Part shown: positions 1 through 9,311 of the stretch, in pieces
Numbering within the stretch: the stretch's first letter is position 1
How the letters are laid out: every line of letters begins with the position of its first letter
Origin: Thauera phenolivorans
GTDB taxonomy: Bacteria; Pseudomonadota; Gammaproteobacteria; Burkholderiales; Rhodocyclaceae
Direction of reading: 5' to 3'
DNA length: 64,000 nt
Assembly (NCBI RefSeq): GCF_001696715.1
Contig: NZ_MBFM01000002.1
Location: forward strand, 660,198 to 724,197
Translations under genes and position numbers: made by a program
Notes under the pieces: generated by a model
The model's database searches: none
Told to the model about the DNA's origin: nothing
What the model saw: only the letters and a program-made list of their open reading frames with translations

Positions 1-336
1 CAGGATCGCACGCTCGAGGAGGCGCGCACCCTGGCCACGAACGTGTTCGTCGCCATCGAGACGGCCTACCTCTTCAGCTGCCGCTCGCTCGATCGCGCCC
101 CCTGGGCGCTCGACGGCTTCGGCAACCCCTGGGTCTGGGCGGGCAGCCTCGCGATGCTCGCGCTCCAGATCGGCTTCACCTACCTGCCCTGGGCCAATCG
201 CATCTTCCAGACGACCCCGCTCGGCGCGGCCGACTGGGCGATGATCGCCGCAATCGCCGCCTCCAGCTTCCTCATCGTCGAGTTCCAGAAGGGCCTGACA
301 GGAATGCTGCGACGTCGCGCCGCCCGCATGGCGTAA
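1..336 (+). CDS. Cation-transporting P-type ATPase, C-terminal part only
   Basis: The reading frame is open from the first base, so the gene begins upstream of the window; only about 111 residues are visible. They contain hydrophobic helices resembling the last membrane segments of the C-terminal domain of Ca2+/cation P-type ATPases (NVFVAIETAYLFSCRS, then a hydrophobic stretch ending LIVEFQKG), followed by a basic tail. The catalytic domains (DKTG phosphorylation site) lie outside, so the substrate cannot be told. The assignment rests on the pattern of this C-terminal family. It ends 162 bp before the tor operon and probably belongs to another transcript. Confidence 0.7.
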   Translation, partial: QDRTLEEARTLATNVFVAIETAYLFSCRSLDRAPWALDGFGNPWVWAGSLAMLALQIGFTYLPWANRIFQTTPLGAADWAMIAAIAASSFLIVEFQKGLTGMLRRRAARMA

Positions 337-354
337 CGTTAACCTCGTTAACGT
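336..354. promoter_or_regulatory. Perfect inverted repeat ACGTTAAC-CTC-GTTAACGT upstream of the tor operon
   Basis: Two 8-bp arms (336-343 and 347-354) flank a 3-bp centre. A third CGTTAAC copy lies at 388-394, just ahead of a possible -10 box TATAGT (405-410); a possible -35 TTGCCC (379-384) is 20 bp away, longer than ideal. No T tract follows, so this is more likely an operator than a terminator. It could bind the regulator of torECAD, but does not match the TorR box I know from E. coli. Confidence 0.4.
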
Positions 355-498
355 CGAAGCCGCTCCCATTCACAAAACTTGCCCCGGCGTTAACGGCAGA
401 TCCCTATAGTGGATGGGTGATTTCTCCACCGGGCGCACCGGGGCTCGGACTTCGGCGCAGTTCCTCTTCGGTGAATCAGTGAGCACGGAGACAGAGAC

Positions 499-684
499 GT
501 GAATAAGCAAGCAATCGAACTCGCCGCCCCATCCGTTGCCGACGAAACCGGTCACAAGCGCGAGTGGCCCAGATTCCTGCTCCTCGCCTTCGTCGGCCTG
601 CCCATCGCGATGGTGCTCGCGATCGCGGCCTACGGCTTCGTGGTGTGGTTTCTGCAGATCCTTTTCTTCGGCCCGCCGTCCTGA
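499..684 (+). CDS. torE: TorE/NapE-family small membrane protein
   Basis: A 61-residue protein with a polar N-terminus and one strong transmembrane helix (residues about 25-55, FLLLAFVGLPIAMVLAIAAY region). This matches the NapE/TorE family found at the head of periplasmic nitrate or TMAO reductase operons. The exact role of the family is unclear; a helper function in the membrane complex is usually assumed. The start is GTG at 499, supported by GGAG at 487-490, 8 bases upstream. It is followed by torC after 73 bp, which fits a torECAD operon. Confidence 0.75.
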   Translation: MNKQAIELAAPSVADETGHKREWPRFLLLAFVGLPIAMVLAIAAYGFVVWFLQILFFGPPS

Positions 685-757
685 CTCCTGACCTTGCGCG
701 GGAGGCGCCCAGCGCCCCCGCCGGTGCGGCACTCGGACAACACGCAGGAGCAACATC

Positions 758-1984
758 ATGAAAAAGCTCATCCGCTTCATCGGAGACCTTTTCCTGAAGC
801 CATCGGTCAGGATCGGACTCGGGGTGCTCGTCACCGGCGGCTTCATCGCCGGCGTGCTCGCATGGCAGGGCTTCAACACCGCCATGGAAGCGACCAACAA
901 GGAGGAGTTCTGCATCAGCTGCCACACGATGCACGACAACCTCCTGCCCGAACTGCAGAAGACGGTGCACTGGAACAACCGCACCGGGGTCCGGGCGCGC
1001 TGCCCCGACTGCCACGTGCCGCACGAATTCACCGACAAGGTCGCGCGCAAGATGCAGGCTAGCCGCGAGGTGTGGGGCCATCTGGTGGGCACCATCGGCA
1101 CGCGGGAAAAGTTCAAGGAGCACCGTATCGTGCTCGCGCAACGTGAATGGACGCGCTTCGCCGCCAACGGCTCCAGGGAGTGCCGCGCCTGCCACGACTA
1201 CAAGGACATGGACTTCGACAAGATGCGGCCCGCCTCGCAGGTGGCGATGCGCAACGCGGCGGCGCGTGACCAGAGCTGCGTCGACTGCCACAAGGGCATC
1301 GCGCACCAGTTGCCCGAGATGAAGGGCGCGCGCAACCCGGCATTCGACACCCTGGTGTCCTCGGCATCCTCTCAGCGCGTGGCTGCGGGCGAAACCTATT
1401 ACCTCGCCGTTCCGCAGGTGCTGTTCGCCGACGAGGGACTGAGCCAGCGCATCGGCTCGATCGAGGTCGCCGCGCCGGTGAAGGTGCTCGAGATCAAGGG
1501 CGACGCCCAGCGCGTCGAGCTCGCACTGTGGCGCAAGAACAAGGGCTACGGTCGCGTGTGGTACAGCGACTTCGGGCTCAACATCACCAGCGCCATCCTC
1601 GACAAGGAAGTCGCCCGCGACGAGAACCTCGTCAAGGTGCTCGACAGCCGCGAAGACCCGATGACCGGTCTCGAGTGGCAGCAGGTCACGGCGAGCGCCT
1701 GGATGCCGAAGGGCAGCCTGATCGACAGCGTCGAGCCGGTGTGGACGATCGCCCGCGCCAGCTACAACAGCAGCTGCAGCGTGTGCCACCGCCAGCCTGA
1801 CGAAGCGCACTTCGACGCCAACACCTGGCCTGGCCTGTTCGGCGGCATGGTCGGCTTCACCAGCATGGACGAAGACACGGCACGCGTGGTGCTCAAGTAC
1901 CTGCAGACCCATTCTTCCGATTTCAGCACGACGCAGCACGGCCCCGGCGCGCCCGACAGCACGCTGCAGACGGCCCGTCCTTGA
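758..1984 (+). CDS. torC: Pentaheme c-type cytochrome TorC
   Basis: A 408-residue membrane-anchored cytochrome that passes electrons from the quinol pool to periplasmic TMAO reductase. An N-terminal signal-anchor helix (about residues 15-38) is followed by a NapC/NirT-like tetraheme domain with CISCH, CPDCH, CRACH and CVDCH. A C-terminal domain carries a fifth heme site, CSVCH; five sites is the TorC arrangement, as opposed to four in NapC. The ATG at 758 has GGAG 7 bases upstream. It lies 16 bp ahead of the torA ATG, so both are co-transcribed. Confidence 0.93.
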   Translation: MKKLIRFIGDLFLKPSVRIGLGVLVTGGFIAGVLAWQGFNTAMEATNKEEFCISCHTMHDNLLPELQKTVHWNNRTGVRARCPDCHVPHEFTDKVARKMQASREVWGHLVGTIGTREKFKEHRIVLAQREWTRFAANGSRECRACHDYKDMDFDKMRPASQVAMRNAAARDQSCVDCHKGIAHQLPEMKGARNPAFDTLVSSASSQRVAAGETYYLAVPQVLFADEGLSQRIGSIEVAAPVKVLEIKGDAQRVELALWRKNKGYGRVWYSDFGLNITSAILDKEVARDENLVKVLDSREDPMTGLEWQQVTASAWMPKGSLIDSVEPVWTIARASYNSSCSVCHRQPDEAHFDANTWPGLFGGMVGFTSMDEDTARVVLKYLQTHSSDFSTTQHGPGAPDSTLQTARP

Positions 1985-2000
1985 TCAGGGGGTGAACAAA

Positions 2001-4517
2001 ATGAACTACTCTCGGCGAGGTTTCCTCAAGGCGATGGCAGCGATGTCGGGCAGCGCGATGGTCGCGCCCGGCCTGCTGACCGCTCGCTCCGCCCTTGCCG
2101 CCAGCGAGGCGGCTGCCGCCACCGAGGACATCACCACCTGGAAGATCTCCGGCTCGCACTTCGGCGCGATGCGCGCCAAGGTGGTCGGCGACCGGGTGGT
2201 GGAGATCCGCCCCTTCGAGCTCGACAAGCATCCGACCGAGATGATCGACGGCATCAAGGGCCTGATCTACGGCCCTTCGCGGGTGCGTTACCCGATGGTG
2301 CGGCTGGACTGGTACCGCAGGCGCCACCTCAGCGACACGAGCCAGCGCGGCGACAACCGCTTCGTGCGGGTGAGCTGGGACGAAGCGATCGACCTCTTCT
2401 ACGAGGAGCTCGAGCGCATCCAGAAGGAGCACGGCCCGTGGGCGCTGCACACCGGCGGCGTGGGCTGGCGCTCGGTGGGCCAGGTGCATAGCTGCGGCAA
2501 CCACATGGTGCGCGGCGTCGGCATGCACGGACGCAGCGTAGGCACCGTGGGCGATTACTCGACCGGCGCGGGTCAGATCATCCTGCCCTACGTGCTCGGC
2601 TCGACCGAGGTCTATTCGCAGGGCACCTCCTGGGAACTCATCCTCGAGCACAGCAAGCTGGTGATCTTCTGGGCCAACGACCCGATCAAGAACCTGCAGG
2701 TGGGCTGGAACACCGAAACCCACGAGGCCTACGCCTACTACGAGCAGCTGCGACAGAAGATCGCCGACAAGTCCGTGCAGGTGATCTGCCTCGACCCGGT
2801 CAGGAGCAAGACGCTCAACTACCTCGGCGCCGAGCACCAGTACGTCAATCCGATGACCGACGTGCCGCTGATGCTGGCGATCGCGCACACCCTGGTGAAG
2901 GAAGACCTCTACGACAAGGCCTTCCTCGACACCTACGCCCTCGGCTTCGACCGCTTCGTCCCCTACCTCGAAGGCAGGGGCGAGGACGGCATCGAGAAGA
3001 CCCCGGAGTGGGCGGCCGCGATCTGCGGCGTGCCGGCCGACCGCATCCGCGAGCTGGCGCGGCTGATGGCGCAGCACCGCACCCAGCTCATCTTCGGCTG
3101 GGCGATCCAGCGCCAGCAGCACGGCGAGCAGCCCTACTGGATGGGCGCGGTGCTGGCGGCGATGCTCGGCCAGATCGGCCTGCCGGGCGGCGGGGTCAGC
3201 TACGCGCACCACTACAGCTCGGTGGGCGTGTCCTCCTCGGGCGCGGCGATGCCGGGCGCCTTCCCGCTCAACCTCGATCCGGGCCGCAAGCCCAAGCACG
3301 ACAATACCGATTACAAGGACTACAGCACGGTGATCCCGATCGCGCGGGTGATCGACGCCCTGCTCGAACCCGGCAAGGAGATCGACTTCAACGGCGGCAA
3401 GGTGAAGCTCGCCCCCTACAAGATGGCGATCTTCAGCGGCTGCAACCAGTGGCACCGCCAGCCCCAGCGCAACCGCATGAAGGAAGCCTGGCGCAAGCTC
3501 GAGACCGTGGTCGCGATCGACTACAACTGGACCGCCACCTGCCGCTTCGCCGACATCGTGCTGCCCGCGTGCACGCCGTACGAGCGCAACGACCTCGACG
3601 CCTACGGCTCGTACAGCAACCGCGGCGTGATCGCGATGCAGAAGCTGGTCGACCCGCTGTTCCACTCGCGCAGCGACTTCGACATCTTCCGCGCCCTCAC
3701 CCGCCGCTTCAACCGCGAGCAGGAATACACCCGTGGCATGGACGAGATGCAGTGGGTGGAGAAGATCTACGAGGACTGCCGCGCCGAGAACGGCCTCAAG
3801 GACATCGCGATGCCGCCCTTCACCGAGTTCTGGAAGCAGGGCTACGTGATGTTCGCCGAGGGCAAGCCCTAGGTGCGCCACGCCGACTTCCGCGACGACG
3901 CCGAGGTCCATGCGCTCGGCACGCCGTCGGGCTTCATCGAGATCTTCAGCCGCAAGATCGAGCGCTACGGCTACGCCGACTGCAAGGGCCATCCGGTGTG
4001 GATGGAAAAGGCCGAGCGCTCCCACGGCGGTCCCGGCTCCGACCGCTTCCCGCTGTGGCTGCAGTCGGTGCACCCGGACAAGCGCCTGCACTCGCAGCTG
4101 TGCGAATCGGAGGAGCTGCGCGCAACCTACGCGATCCAGGGGCGCGAGCCGGTGTTCATGAGCCCGCAGGACGCCGCCGCGCGCGGCATCTCGCACGGCG
4201 ATCTGGTGCGGGTGTTCAACGACCGCGGCCAGCTGCTGGCCGGCGCCCATGTCTCGGACGACTTCCCGCCGGGCGTGGCGCGGATCCAGGAAGGCGCCTG
4301 GTACGGGCCGACCGGCCCGGAGATCGGCGCGCTCGACACCTACGGCGACCCCAACACGCTGACGCTCGACATCGGCACCTCCAGCCTCGCCCAGGCCACC
4401 AGCGCCAACACCTGCGTGGTCGACATCGAGAAGTTCGTCGGCAAGGCGCCGCCGGTGACCGCCTTCGGTGGCCCGACCGAGGTCGATCCGGACGGGCGCG
4501 AGGTGCAGGCCACATGA
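2001..4517 (+). pseudogene. torA: TMAO reductase catalytic subunit TorA, interrupted by in-frame TAG
   Basis: A molybdopterin (bis-MGD) periplasmic TMAO reductase. The N-terminus has a twin-arginine signal (SRRGFLK followed by a hydrophobic stretch ending in ALA), expected for Tat export of the folded cofactor-bound enzyme. The ATG at 2001 is preferred over GTG 1992 because AGGGGGT sits about 8 bases before it. A TAG at 3870-3872 splits the frame into about 623 and 214 residues with no shift; the second part ([19 protein letters not shown] onward) is the MGD-binding C-terminal domain and reads directly on. One base change (TGG to TAG) would explain it. As written, full-length TorA needs amber suppression or the base is an error. 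Stop overlaps torD. Confidence 0.88.
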
Positions 4518-5224
4518 GCGCAGGCGAGCAAGGCGCGATCGACGCCGCGGAGTGGGCGCTCGCGAGCGCCGAGCGCAGCAGGCTCTACGGCTGGTTCTCG
4601 GCGCTTTACGCCAAGGAGGTGTCCGAGGACATGTACCGGACCCACTTCGCGGAGGGTGCTTTCGCGCCCTTCGCAGGCTTGGGCGGACTCGGCCTCGAGG
4701 CGGAGCTTAGACGGCTGGAGGCCGCGATCGCGTCGCTGCGCGGCACCGACCTGCCCCGCCTCGAGCTGGCGGCGGATTTCGCCCAGCTCTTCCTGCTCGA
4801 CGGCAAGACCAGCGCCCTGCCCTACGCCTCCGCCTACGAGGGCAAGGAGGCCGCCTCGCCGCTCTACGGCGCGGCCGAGGCACGGATGCGGGACTTCCTC
4901 GCCGCCCGCGCACTCTCGATCCAGTCCGACTTCCGCGAACCCGCCGACCACCTCGCCGTGCCGCTGGCGCTGATGGCCGACCTGGCGGAGAAAGACGCCG
5001 CTCGCAACGACATTGCCGCGGCCGCCACTGACCAGGCCACCTTCCTGCGCAGCGCGCTGCTCGACTGGCTGCCGCGCTTCGTCGGACGCTGCCAGCAGGC
5101 CGCGCCGCGCTTCGATTTCTATCCTGCGCTCGCCACCCTGCTGGTCGGTTTCCTGCGGGCCGACCAGCTGTTCCTCGACGACGTCGGGGTCGGCGGACGA
5201 GAGGCGGCCGCCCGGGCCGGGTGA
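4514..5224 (+). CDS. torD: TorD-family cytoplasmic chaperone for TorA
   Basis: A 236-residue, mainly helical protein of the TorD/DmsD family. These chaperones bind the Tat signal of molybdoenzymes and hold the apoprotein for cofactor insertion. Seen: [13 protein letters not shown] near the N-terminus, and the central region with YASAYEG and [20 protein letters not shown], close to the family hallmark (E-P-x-D-H). The ATG at 4514 overlaps the torA stop (ATGA), indicating translational coupling. A complete torD beside a torA with a stop suggests the torA lesion is recent or a sequence error. Confidence 0.92.
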   Translation: MSAGEQGAIDAAEWALASAERSRLYGWFSALYAKEVSEDMYRTHFAEGAFAPFAGLGGLGLEAELRRLEAAIASLRGTDLPRLELAADFAQLFLLDGKTSALPYASAYEGKEAASPLYGAAEARMRDFLAARALSIQSDFREPADHLAVPLALMADLAEKDAARNDIAAAATDQATFLRSALLDWLPRFVGRCQQAAPRFDFYPALATLLVGFLRADQLFLDDVGVGGREAAARAG

Positions 5225-5668
5225 GCGAAAGCCAGGCTGGGTCTGGCGGGTGGCGCGAAAGCACGCCCAATCCTCGCCGGCGCGCATGTGCTTGCTGCAT
5301 CGCAGCGAGTCCGCTACCCTGCCGGGGCTGCCGACCGCCTCCGCCCCGGTTCCCGCGCGGACTACACGAGCGGAAAGCCCCTCTTCCTGCGACACCGACG
5401 AGCGACCCATGTAAGCCTTGCCCCAGCCTGCGAGCTGTTTTTCTTTCTTCCCGCTCGCGCGAGGCTTGCTGCAACGCGTTCGCTCGATCCGCCCCTGTCC
5501 GGCCGATCCCGCGCCTGAATCCGGCGCCCCCGCGCATCCGCCCCGATGCGCGCTTCCGGACACCCCCGCCCACGCTTTGGGGCGAGGCTTCATTTGCGAA
5601 CCGGCCTCACGCGAGTTCCTGCGTTCCGTTGCGGACGCGCGCCCACTTCGATGGACCGATAACGACAA
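5225..5668. other. 444-bp gap between torD and the SulP gene, no gene seen
   Basis: Very GC-rich stretch. Open frames exist on both strands, but they are compositional and show no recognisable protein features, conserved motif or good ribosome binding site. I see no tRNA, no clear terminator hairpin with a T tract and no convincing sigma-70 promoter. It may hold the end of the tor transcript and the promoter of the SulP-Usp pair. Confidence 0.4.
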
Positions 5669-7144
5669 ATGAAATCCTTCCAGCAGGACTGGCTGTCCAA
5701 TATTCGCAATGATCTGCTCGCCGGCCTCGTCGTCGCGCTGGCGCTGATTCCCGAGGCGATCGCCTTCTCGATCATCGCCGGCGTCGATCCCAAGGTCGGC
5801 CTCTACGCCTCGTTCTGTATCGCGGTGGTCATCGCCTTCACCGGCGGCCGCCCGGGCATGATCTCGGCCGCTACCGGGGCCATGGCGCTGCTGATGGTCA
5901 CGCTGGTCAAAGAGCACGGCCTCGAATACCTGCTCGCCGCCACCGTCCTCACCGGCGTGCTGCAGATCGTCGCGGGCTGGATCCGGCTCGGCGCGCTGAT
6001 GCGCTTCGTGTCGCGCTCGGTGGTCACCGGCTTCGTCAACGCGCTCGCCATCCTGATCTTCATGGCCCAGCTGCCCGAGCTCACCGACGTCAGCTGGCAC
6101 GTCTATGCGATGACCGCCGCCGGCCTCGGGATCATCTATCTGTTCCCCTACCTCACCCGCGCGATCCCCTCGCCGCTGGTCACCATCGTAGTGCTCACCG
6201 CGGTGGCCATCATGCTCGATCTCGACATCCGCACTGTCGGCGACATGGGCGAGTTGCCCGACAGCCTGCCGGTGTTCCTGCTGCCGGACGTACCGTTCAA
6301 CCTCGAGACGCTCGCCATCATCTTCCCCTACTCACTGACCCTCATGGTGGTGGGCCTGCTCGAGTCGCTGATGACGGCGACCATCGTCGACGACCTCACC
6401 GACACCCCCAGCGACAAGAACCGCGAGTGCGTCGGCCAGGGCGTGGCCAACATCGCCAGCGGCTTCATCGGCGGCATGGCGGGCTGCGCGATGATCGGGC
6501 AGTCGGTGATCAACGTGAAGTCGGGCGGCCGCGGCCGGCTGTCGACGCTGTCGGCGGGCCTCTTCCTGCTCGCGCTGCTGATGCTGGTGGGCGACTGGGT
6601 GGCGCAGATCCCGATGGCAGCGCTGGTGGCGGTGATGATCATGGTGTCGATCGGCACCTTCGACTGGAACTCGATCCGCAAGCTGCGCGAGAACCCGCCG
6701 AGTTCCAGCGTGGTGATGATCGCCACCGTCGCGGTCACCGTCGCCACCCACGACCTGGCGCAGGGCGTGCTGGTTGGCGTGCTGGCCTCGGGCTTCTTCT
6801 TCGCGCACAAGGTTGGCCGCCTGCTGCGCGTGCGTTCGATCGCCGAGGACGAAGGTCGCCAGCGCCGCTACACGATCAGCGGCCAGGTCTTCTTCGCCTC
6901 GGCCGACGCCTTCGTCGCCGCCTTCGACTTCCGCGAAGTGATCGACAAGGTGGTGATCGACGTGTCGCGCGCCCACTTCTGGGACATCACGGCGGTCAGT
7001 GCGCTCGACAAGGTGGTGGTCAAGTTCCGCCGCGAAGGCACGGAGGTCGAGGTCGTCGGCCTCAACGAGGCCAGCGCAACGATGGTCGACAGGTTCGCCG
7101 TGCACGACAAGGACGGGGCCGACGACCTGCTGATGGGCCACTGA
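5669..7144 (+). CDS. SulP-family anion transporter with C-terminal STAS domain
   Basis: A 491-residue protein with about ten to twelve membrane segments and a soluble C-terminal STAS domain (about residues 400-480, with [21 protein letters not shown]). The N-terminal region has the SulP pattern [20 protein letters not shown] and a [12 protein letters not shown] loop. The family carries sulfate, bicarbonate, dicarboxylates or chloride; the substrate cannot be told here. It is 10 bp upstream of a universal stress protein gene, a frequent pairing, so the two are probably co-transcribed. The ribosome binding site before ATG 5669 is weak. Confidence 0.9.
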   Translation: MKSFQQDWLSNIRNDLLAGLVVALALIPEAIAFSIIAGVDPKVGLYASFCIAVVIAFTGGRPGMISAATGAMALLMVTLVKEHGLEYLLAATVLTGVLQIVAGWIRLGALMRFVSRSVVTGFVNALAILIFMAQLPELTDVSWHVYAMTAAGLGIIYLFPYLTRAIPSPLVTIVVLTAVAIMLDLDIRTVGDMGELPDSLPVFLLPDVPFNLETLAIIFPYSLTLMVVGLLESLMTATIVDDLTDTPSDKNRECVGQGVANIASGFIGGMAGCAMIGQSVINVKSGGRGRLSTLSAGLFLLALLMLVGDWVAQIPMAALVAVMIMVSIGTFDWNSIRKLRENPPSSSVVMIATVAVTVATHDLAQGVLVGVLASGFFFAHKVGRLLRVRSIAEDEGRQRRYTISGQVFFASADAFVAAFDFREVIDKVVIDVSRAHFWDITAVSALDKVVVKFRREGTEVEVVGLNEASATMVDRFAVHDKDGADDLLMGH

Positions 7145-7154
7145 GGAGAACGGC

Positions 7155-8033
7155 ATGAACAAGCAAGACAGGAAAGTGCTGGCCTGCGTGGACCAGTCCC
7201 ACTTCGCCGATACCGTCGCCGAGTACGCCGCCTGGGCCGCGCACCGCATGGAGGCACCGCTCGAGCTGTTGCACGTGATCGATCGCCACCTCGAACAGGG
7301 CTCGGGCGAGGACCACAGCGGCGCGATCGGCATCAACGCGCAGGAACACCTGCTGAGCGCGCTCAGCGACAAGGAGGCCGCGATCGCCCGCGGCAAGCGC
7401 GAACAGGGCCGCCTCTTCCTCAACCGCCTGCGCGAGCGTGCGCTGGCCGCCGGCGCCCCGTCGGTCGACATGCGCCAGCGCCACGGCGCGCTCGACCAGA
7501 CCCTGGCCGAGCAGGAGGCCGGCGTTCGCCTCTTCGTCCTCGGCCGTCGCGGCGCCTCGGCCGCGACCGCGCAGCCGGGCAGCGCGAAGGCGCTCGGGCG
7601 CAACGTCGAGCGCGTGGTGCGCGCGGTGCACAAGCCGATCCTCACCGTCACCGAAGGCTTCAAGGCGCCGGCGCGCGTGATGCTCGCCTACGACGGCACC
7701 GCGGTCACCCGCAAGGGGGTGGACATGATCGCCGGCAGCCCGCTGTTCAAGGGCCTGCCGATCGACATCGTGATGGCGGGCAAGGAACGCGGTGACGCCG
7801 ATCGCCAGCTCGGCTGGGCCCGCGAAGCGCTCGAGGCGGCCGGATTCCGGGTCGTCGCCGACTACCTGCCGGGCGACCCGGAAACGGTCATCGCCCGCGA
7901 GATCGCGGCGCGCAGCATCGACATGCTGCTGATGGGCGCCTGGGCTCACTCGCCGCTGCGCTCGCTGATCTTCGGCAGCAAGACCACCGATCTGCTGCGC
8001 GCAGCGACGATTGCGACCCTGCTGCTGCGGTAG
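7155..8033 (+). CDS. Tandem-domain universal stress protein (UspA family)
   Basis: A 292-residue cytoplasmic protein made of two Usp domains, about residues 1-150 and 155-292. The second ends with the nucleotide-loop-like segment [18 protein letters not shown] (G-x-x-x-x-S...GS). Tandem Usp proteins bind adenine nucleotides and often modulate membrane transporters. The start ATG 7155 has GGAGAA just upstream and lies 10 bp after the SulP stop, which suggests the protein regulates or accompanies that transporter; this is inference from context. Confidence 0.88.
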   Translation: MNKQDRKVLACVDQSHFADTVAEYAAWAAHRMEAPLELLHVIDRHLEQGSGEDHSGAIGINAQEHLLSALSDKEAAIARGKREQGRLFLNRLRERALAAGAPSVDMRQRHGALDQTLAEQEAGVRLFVLGRRGASAATAQPGSAKALGRNVERVVRAVHKPILTVTEGFKAPARVMLAYDGTAVTRKGVDMIAGSPLFKGLPIDIVMAGKERGDADRQLGWAREALEAAGFRVVADYLPGDPETVIAREIAARSIDMLLMGAWAHSPLRSLIFGSKTTDLLRAATIATLLLR

Positions 8034-8222
8034 TCGCGGCAGGCACAGGCCGGCCGAAGCGCACCGCGCCGCACCGTCTGCAAGCCGCTAGAATCGGGTG
8101 ATCCCGTCGTCAGTCATCGGCGCGTCCGCCGGCGCGCCGGCAGGCGGCGGCAGCAACGCTTCGACGCCCACGAGGCCCGCCCCGGCGGGACCGCGGCGAG
8201 TGCATTCACAGCGAAGGCCGGA

Positions 8223-9167
8223 ATGGGAGCGAGTCACGAAGAGGCGCGGAAATACCCGCTGGCAGCGGCGCGACTGTTCGACAGATGTCGGGGAGCGCTG
8301 GTGGAAAGCGGCTTCACGATCGAGCGCGAACTGCCAGCCGAAGGGCGCATCGAGGCAAGCGGCGGGGTCAACTGGAAGTCCTTCGGCGAGCACATCGAGC
8401 TCCGGGTGGAGGGGGCCACCGTCCATGTGCGCAGCAGCTGCAAGGTGAGCACGACGGTGTTCGATTTCGGCCGTAACAGGCAGAACGTCGATGCGGTATT
8501 CAAGGCGCTCGAATCCTCGCTCGCTCGAATGCCGCCGGACCGCTCCGGGAGCGTTGAGGCCACCCCCTCCAGCCCGGCAGACATCGCGCTGGGATCGGCA
8601 GATGCCTCGCCCGAAGTCTTCGTTTCCTATGCCTGGGGCGGCGAAAGCGAAGCCCTCGTCGACCGCCTCGAGCGCGTGTTCGCCGCGCGTGGCATCGCGG
8701 TCGTGCGCGACAAGCACGCCTTGGGCTACAAGGCCGACATCCACGCCTTCATGCAACGACTCGGCCGCGGCCGCTGCGTCATTGCGGTGATCGGCGACAA
8801 GTACCTGCGCTCGCCGCACTGCATGTTCGAGTTGATGCAGGTCGCAGCACGGGGCGACTTTCAGGACCGCGTCTTCCCGGTCCTGCTCGATGACGCGAAG
8901 ATTCAGCGTGCGGCCGAACGGGTGCGTTACGTGCAGCACTGGGAGGCGCAGATTCGGGAACTCGACGAAGCCCTCAAGACCGTGTCCGCTGCCGACCTGA
9001 AAGGGTTCAGGGAGGAGATCGACCTCTACACCGAGATCCGCCGCACGATCGCGGAACTGACCGCCATTCTCCGAAACATGAATACGCTTTCGACGCAGAT
9101 GCACAGCGAAACCGATTTCGTCGCCCTCGTCGATGCGGTCAGCGCCAGACTGACAGCACGGTCTTGA
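8223..9167 (+). CDS. TIR-domain protein with small N-terminal domain
   Basis: A 314-residue cytoplasmic protein. Residues about 8-100 form a compact alpha/beta domain with SGGVNWKSFGEHIELRV and a TTVFDFGRNRQNVDAVFKAL segment, a pattern seen in small lipoprotein-like bacterial proteins that I cannot name. A linker rich in Ser/Pro/Ala follows. Residues 131-225 are a TIR (or SEFIR-like) domain: VFVSYAWGGESEALVDRLE, then HCMFELMQV with the likely NADase glutamate at residue 203. Bacterial TIR proteins often cleave NAD+ in phage defence, but no CBASS, Thoeris or Argonaute partner is visible here. Start choice is moderate. Confidence 0.75.
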   Translation: MGASHEEARKYPLAAARLFDRCRGALVESGFTIERELPAEGRIEASGGVNWKSFGEHIELRVEGATVHVRSSCKVSTTVFDFGRNRQNVDAVFKALESSLARMPPDRSGSVEATPSSPADIALGSADASPEVFVSYAWGGESEALVDRLERVFAARGIAVVRDKHALGYKADIHAFMQRLGRGRCVIAVIGDKYLRSPHCMFELMQVAARGDFQDRVFPVLLDDAKIQRAAERVRYVQHWEAQIRELDEALKTVSAADLKGFREEIDLYTEIRRTIAELTAILRNMNTLSTQMHSETDFVALVDAVSARLTARS

Positions 9168-9298
9168 CGTTCGCCGCCCGGGCGCCCCTGGAACTGGCGG
9201 TGCGCCGCCATGCGGCCCTGCTGTTCGTGCTGCTGTTCGTGCTGCTGGTCGCGCTGACCGTCGCGCTCGTTTTGGCCTGGATGCGTTCAGTGCGCTAG
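9164..9298 (+). CDS. Possible 44-residue single-span membrane protein coupled to the TIR gene
   Basis: A frame beginning TTG at 9164 overlaps the TIR stop codon (TTGA) and runs to TAG at 9296-9298. The peptide has a short amphipathic start (LELAVRRHA), then about 23 hydrophobic residues rich in Leu and Val, then WMRSVR: a textbook single transmembrane helix with positive ends. GTG at 9200 is an alternative start giving 33 residues. No family is recognised. The overlap suggests coupling to the TIR protein; in GC-rich DNA such a short frame may also be chance. Confidence 0.33.
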   Translation: MTFAARAPLELAVRRHAALLFVLLFVLLVALTVALVLAWMRSVR

Positions 9299-9311
9299 AT
9301 CCGCGGGCGAA

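Noticed and set aside
3870..3872. Recoding of the torA stop as selenocysteine or pyrrolysine
   Set aside because: The codon is TAG, not TGA, so the selenocysteine machinery would not read it; no pyl genes are seen and TorA has Ser/Trp-type residues there, not Pyl.
1923..4250. Long minus-strand frame opposite torA
   Set aside because: His/Val/Ala-rich shadow frame caused by high GC; no motifs, and the plus-strand gene is certain. Several similar long shadows occur opposite other genes.
5225..5668. Riboswitch or small gene upstream of the SulP gene
   Set aside because: No recognisable aptamer or conserved peptide; only GC-rich hairpin potential.
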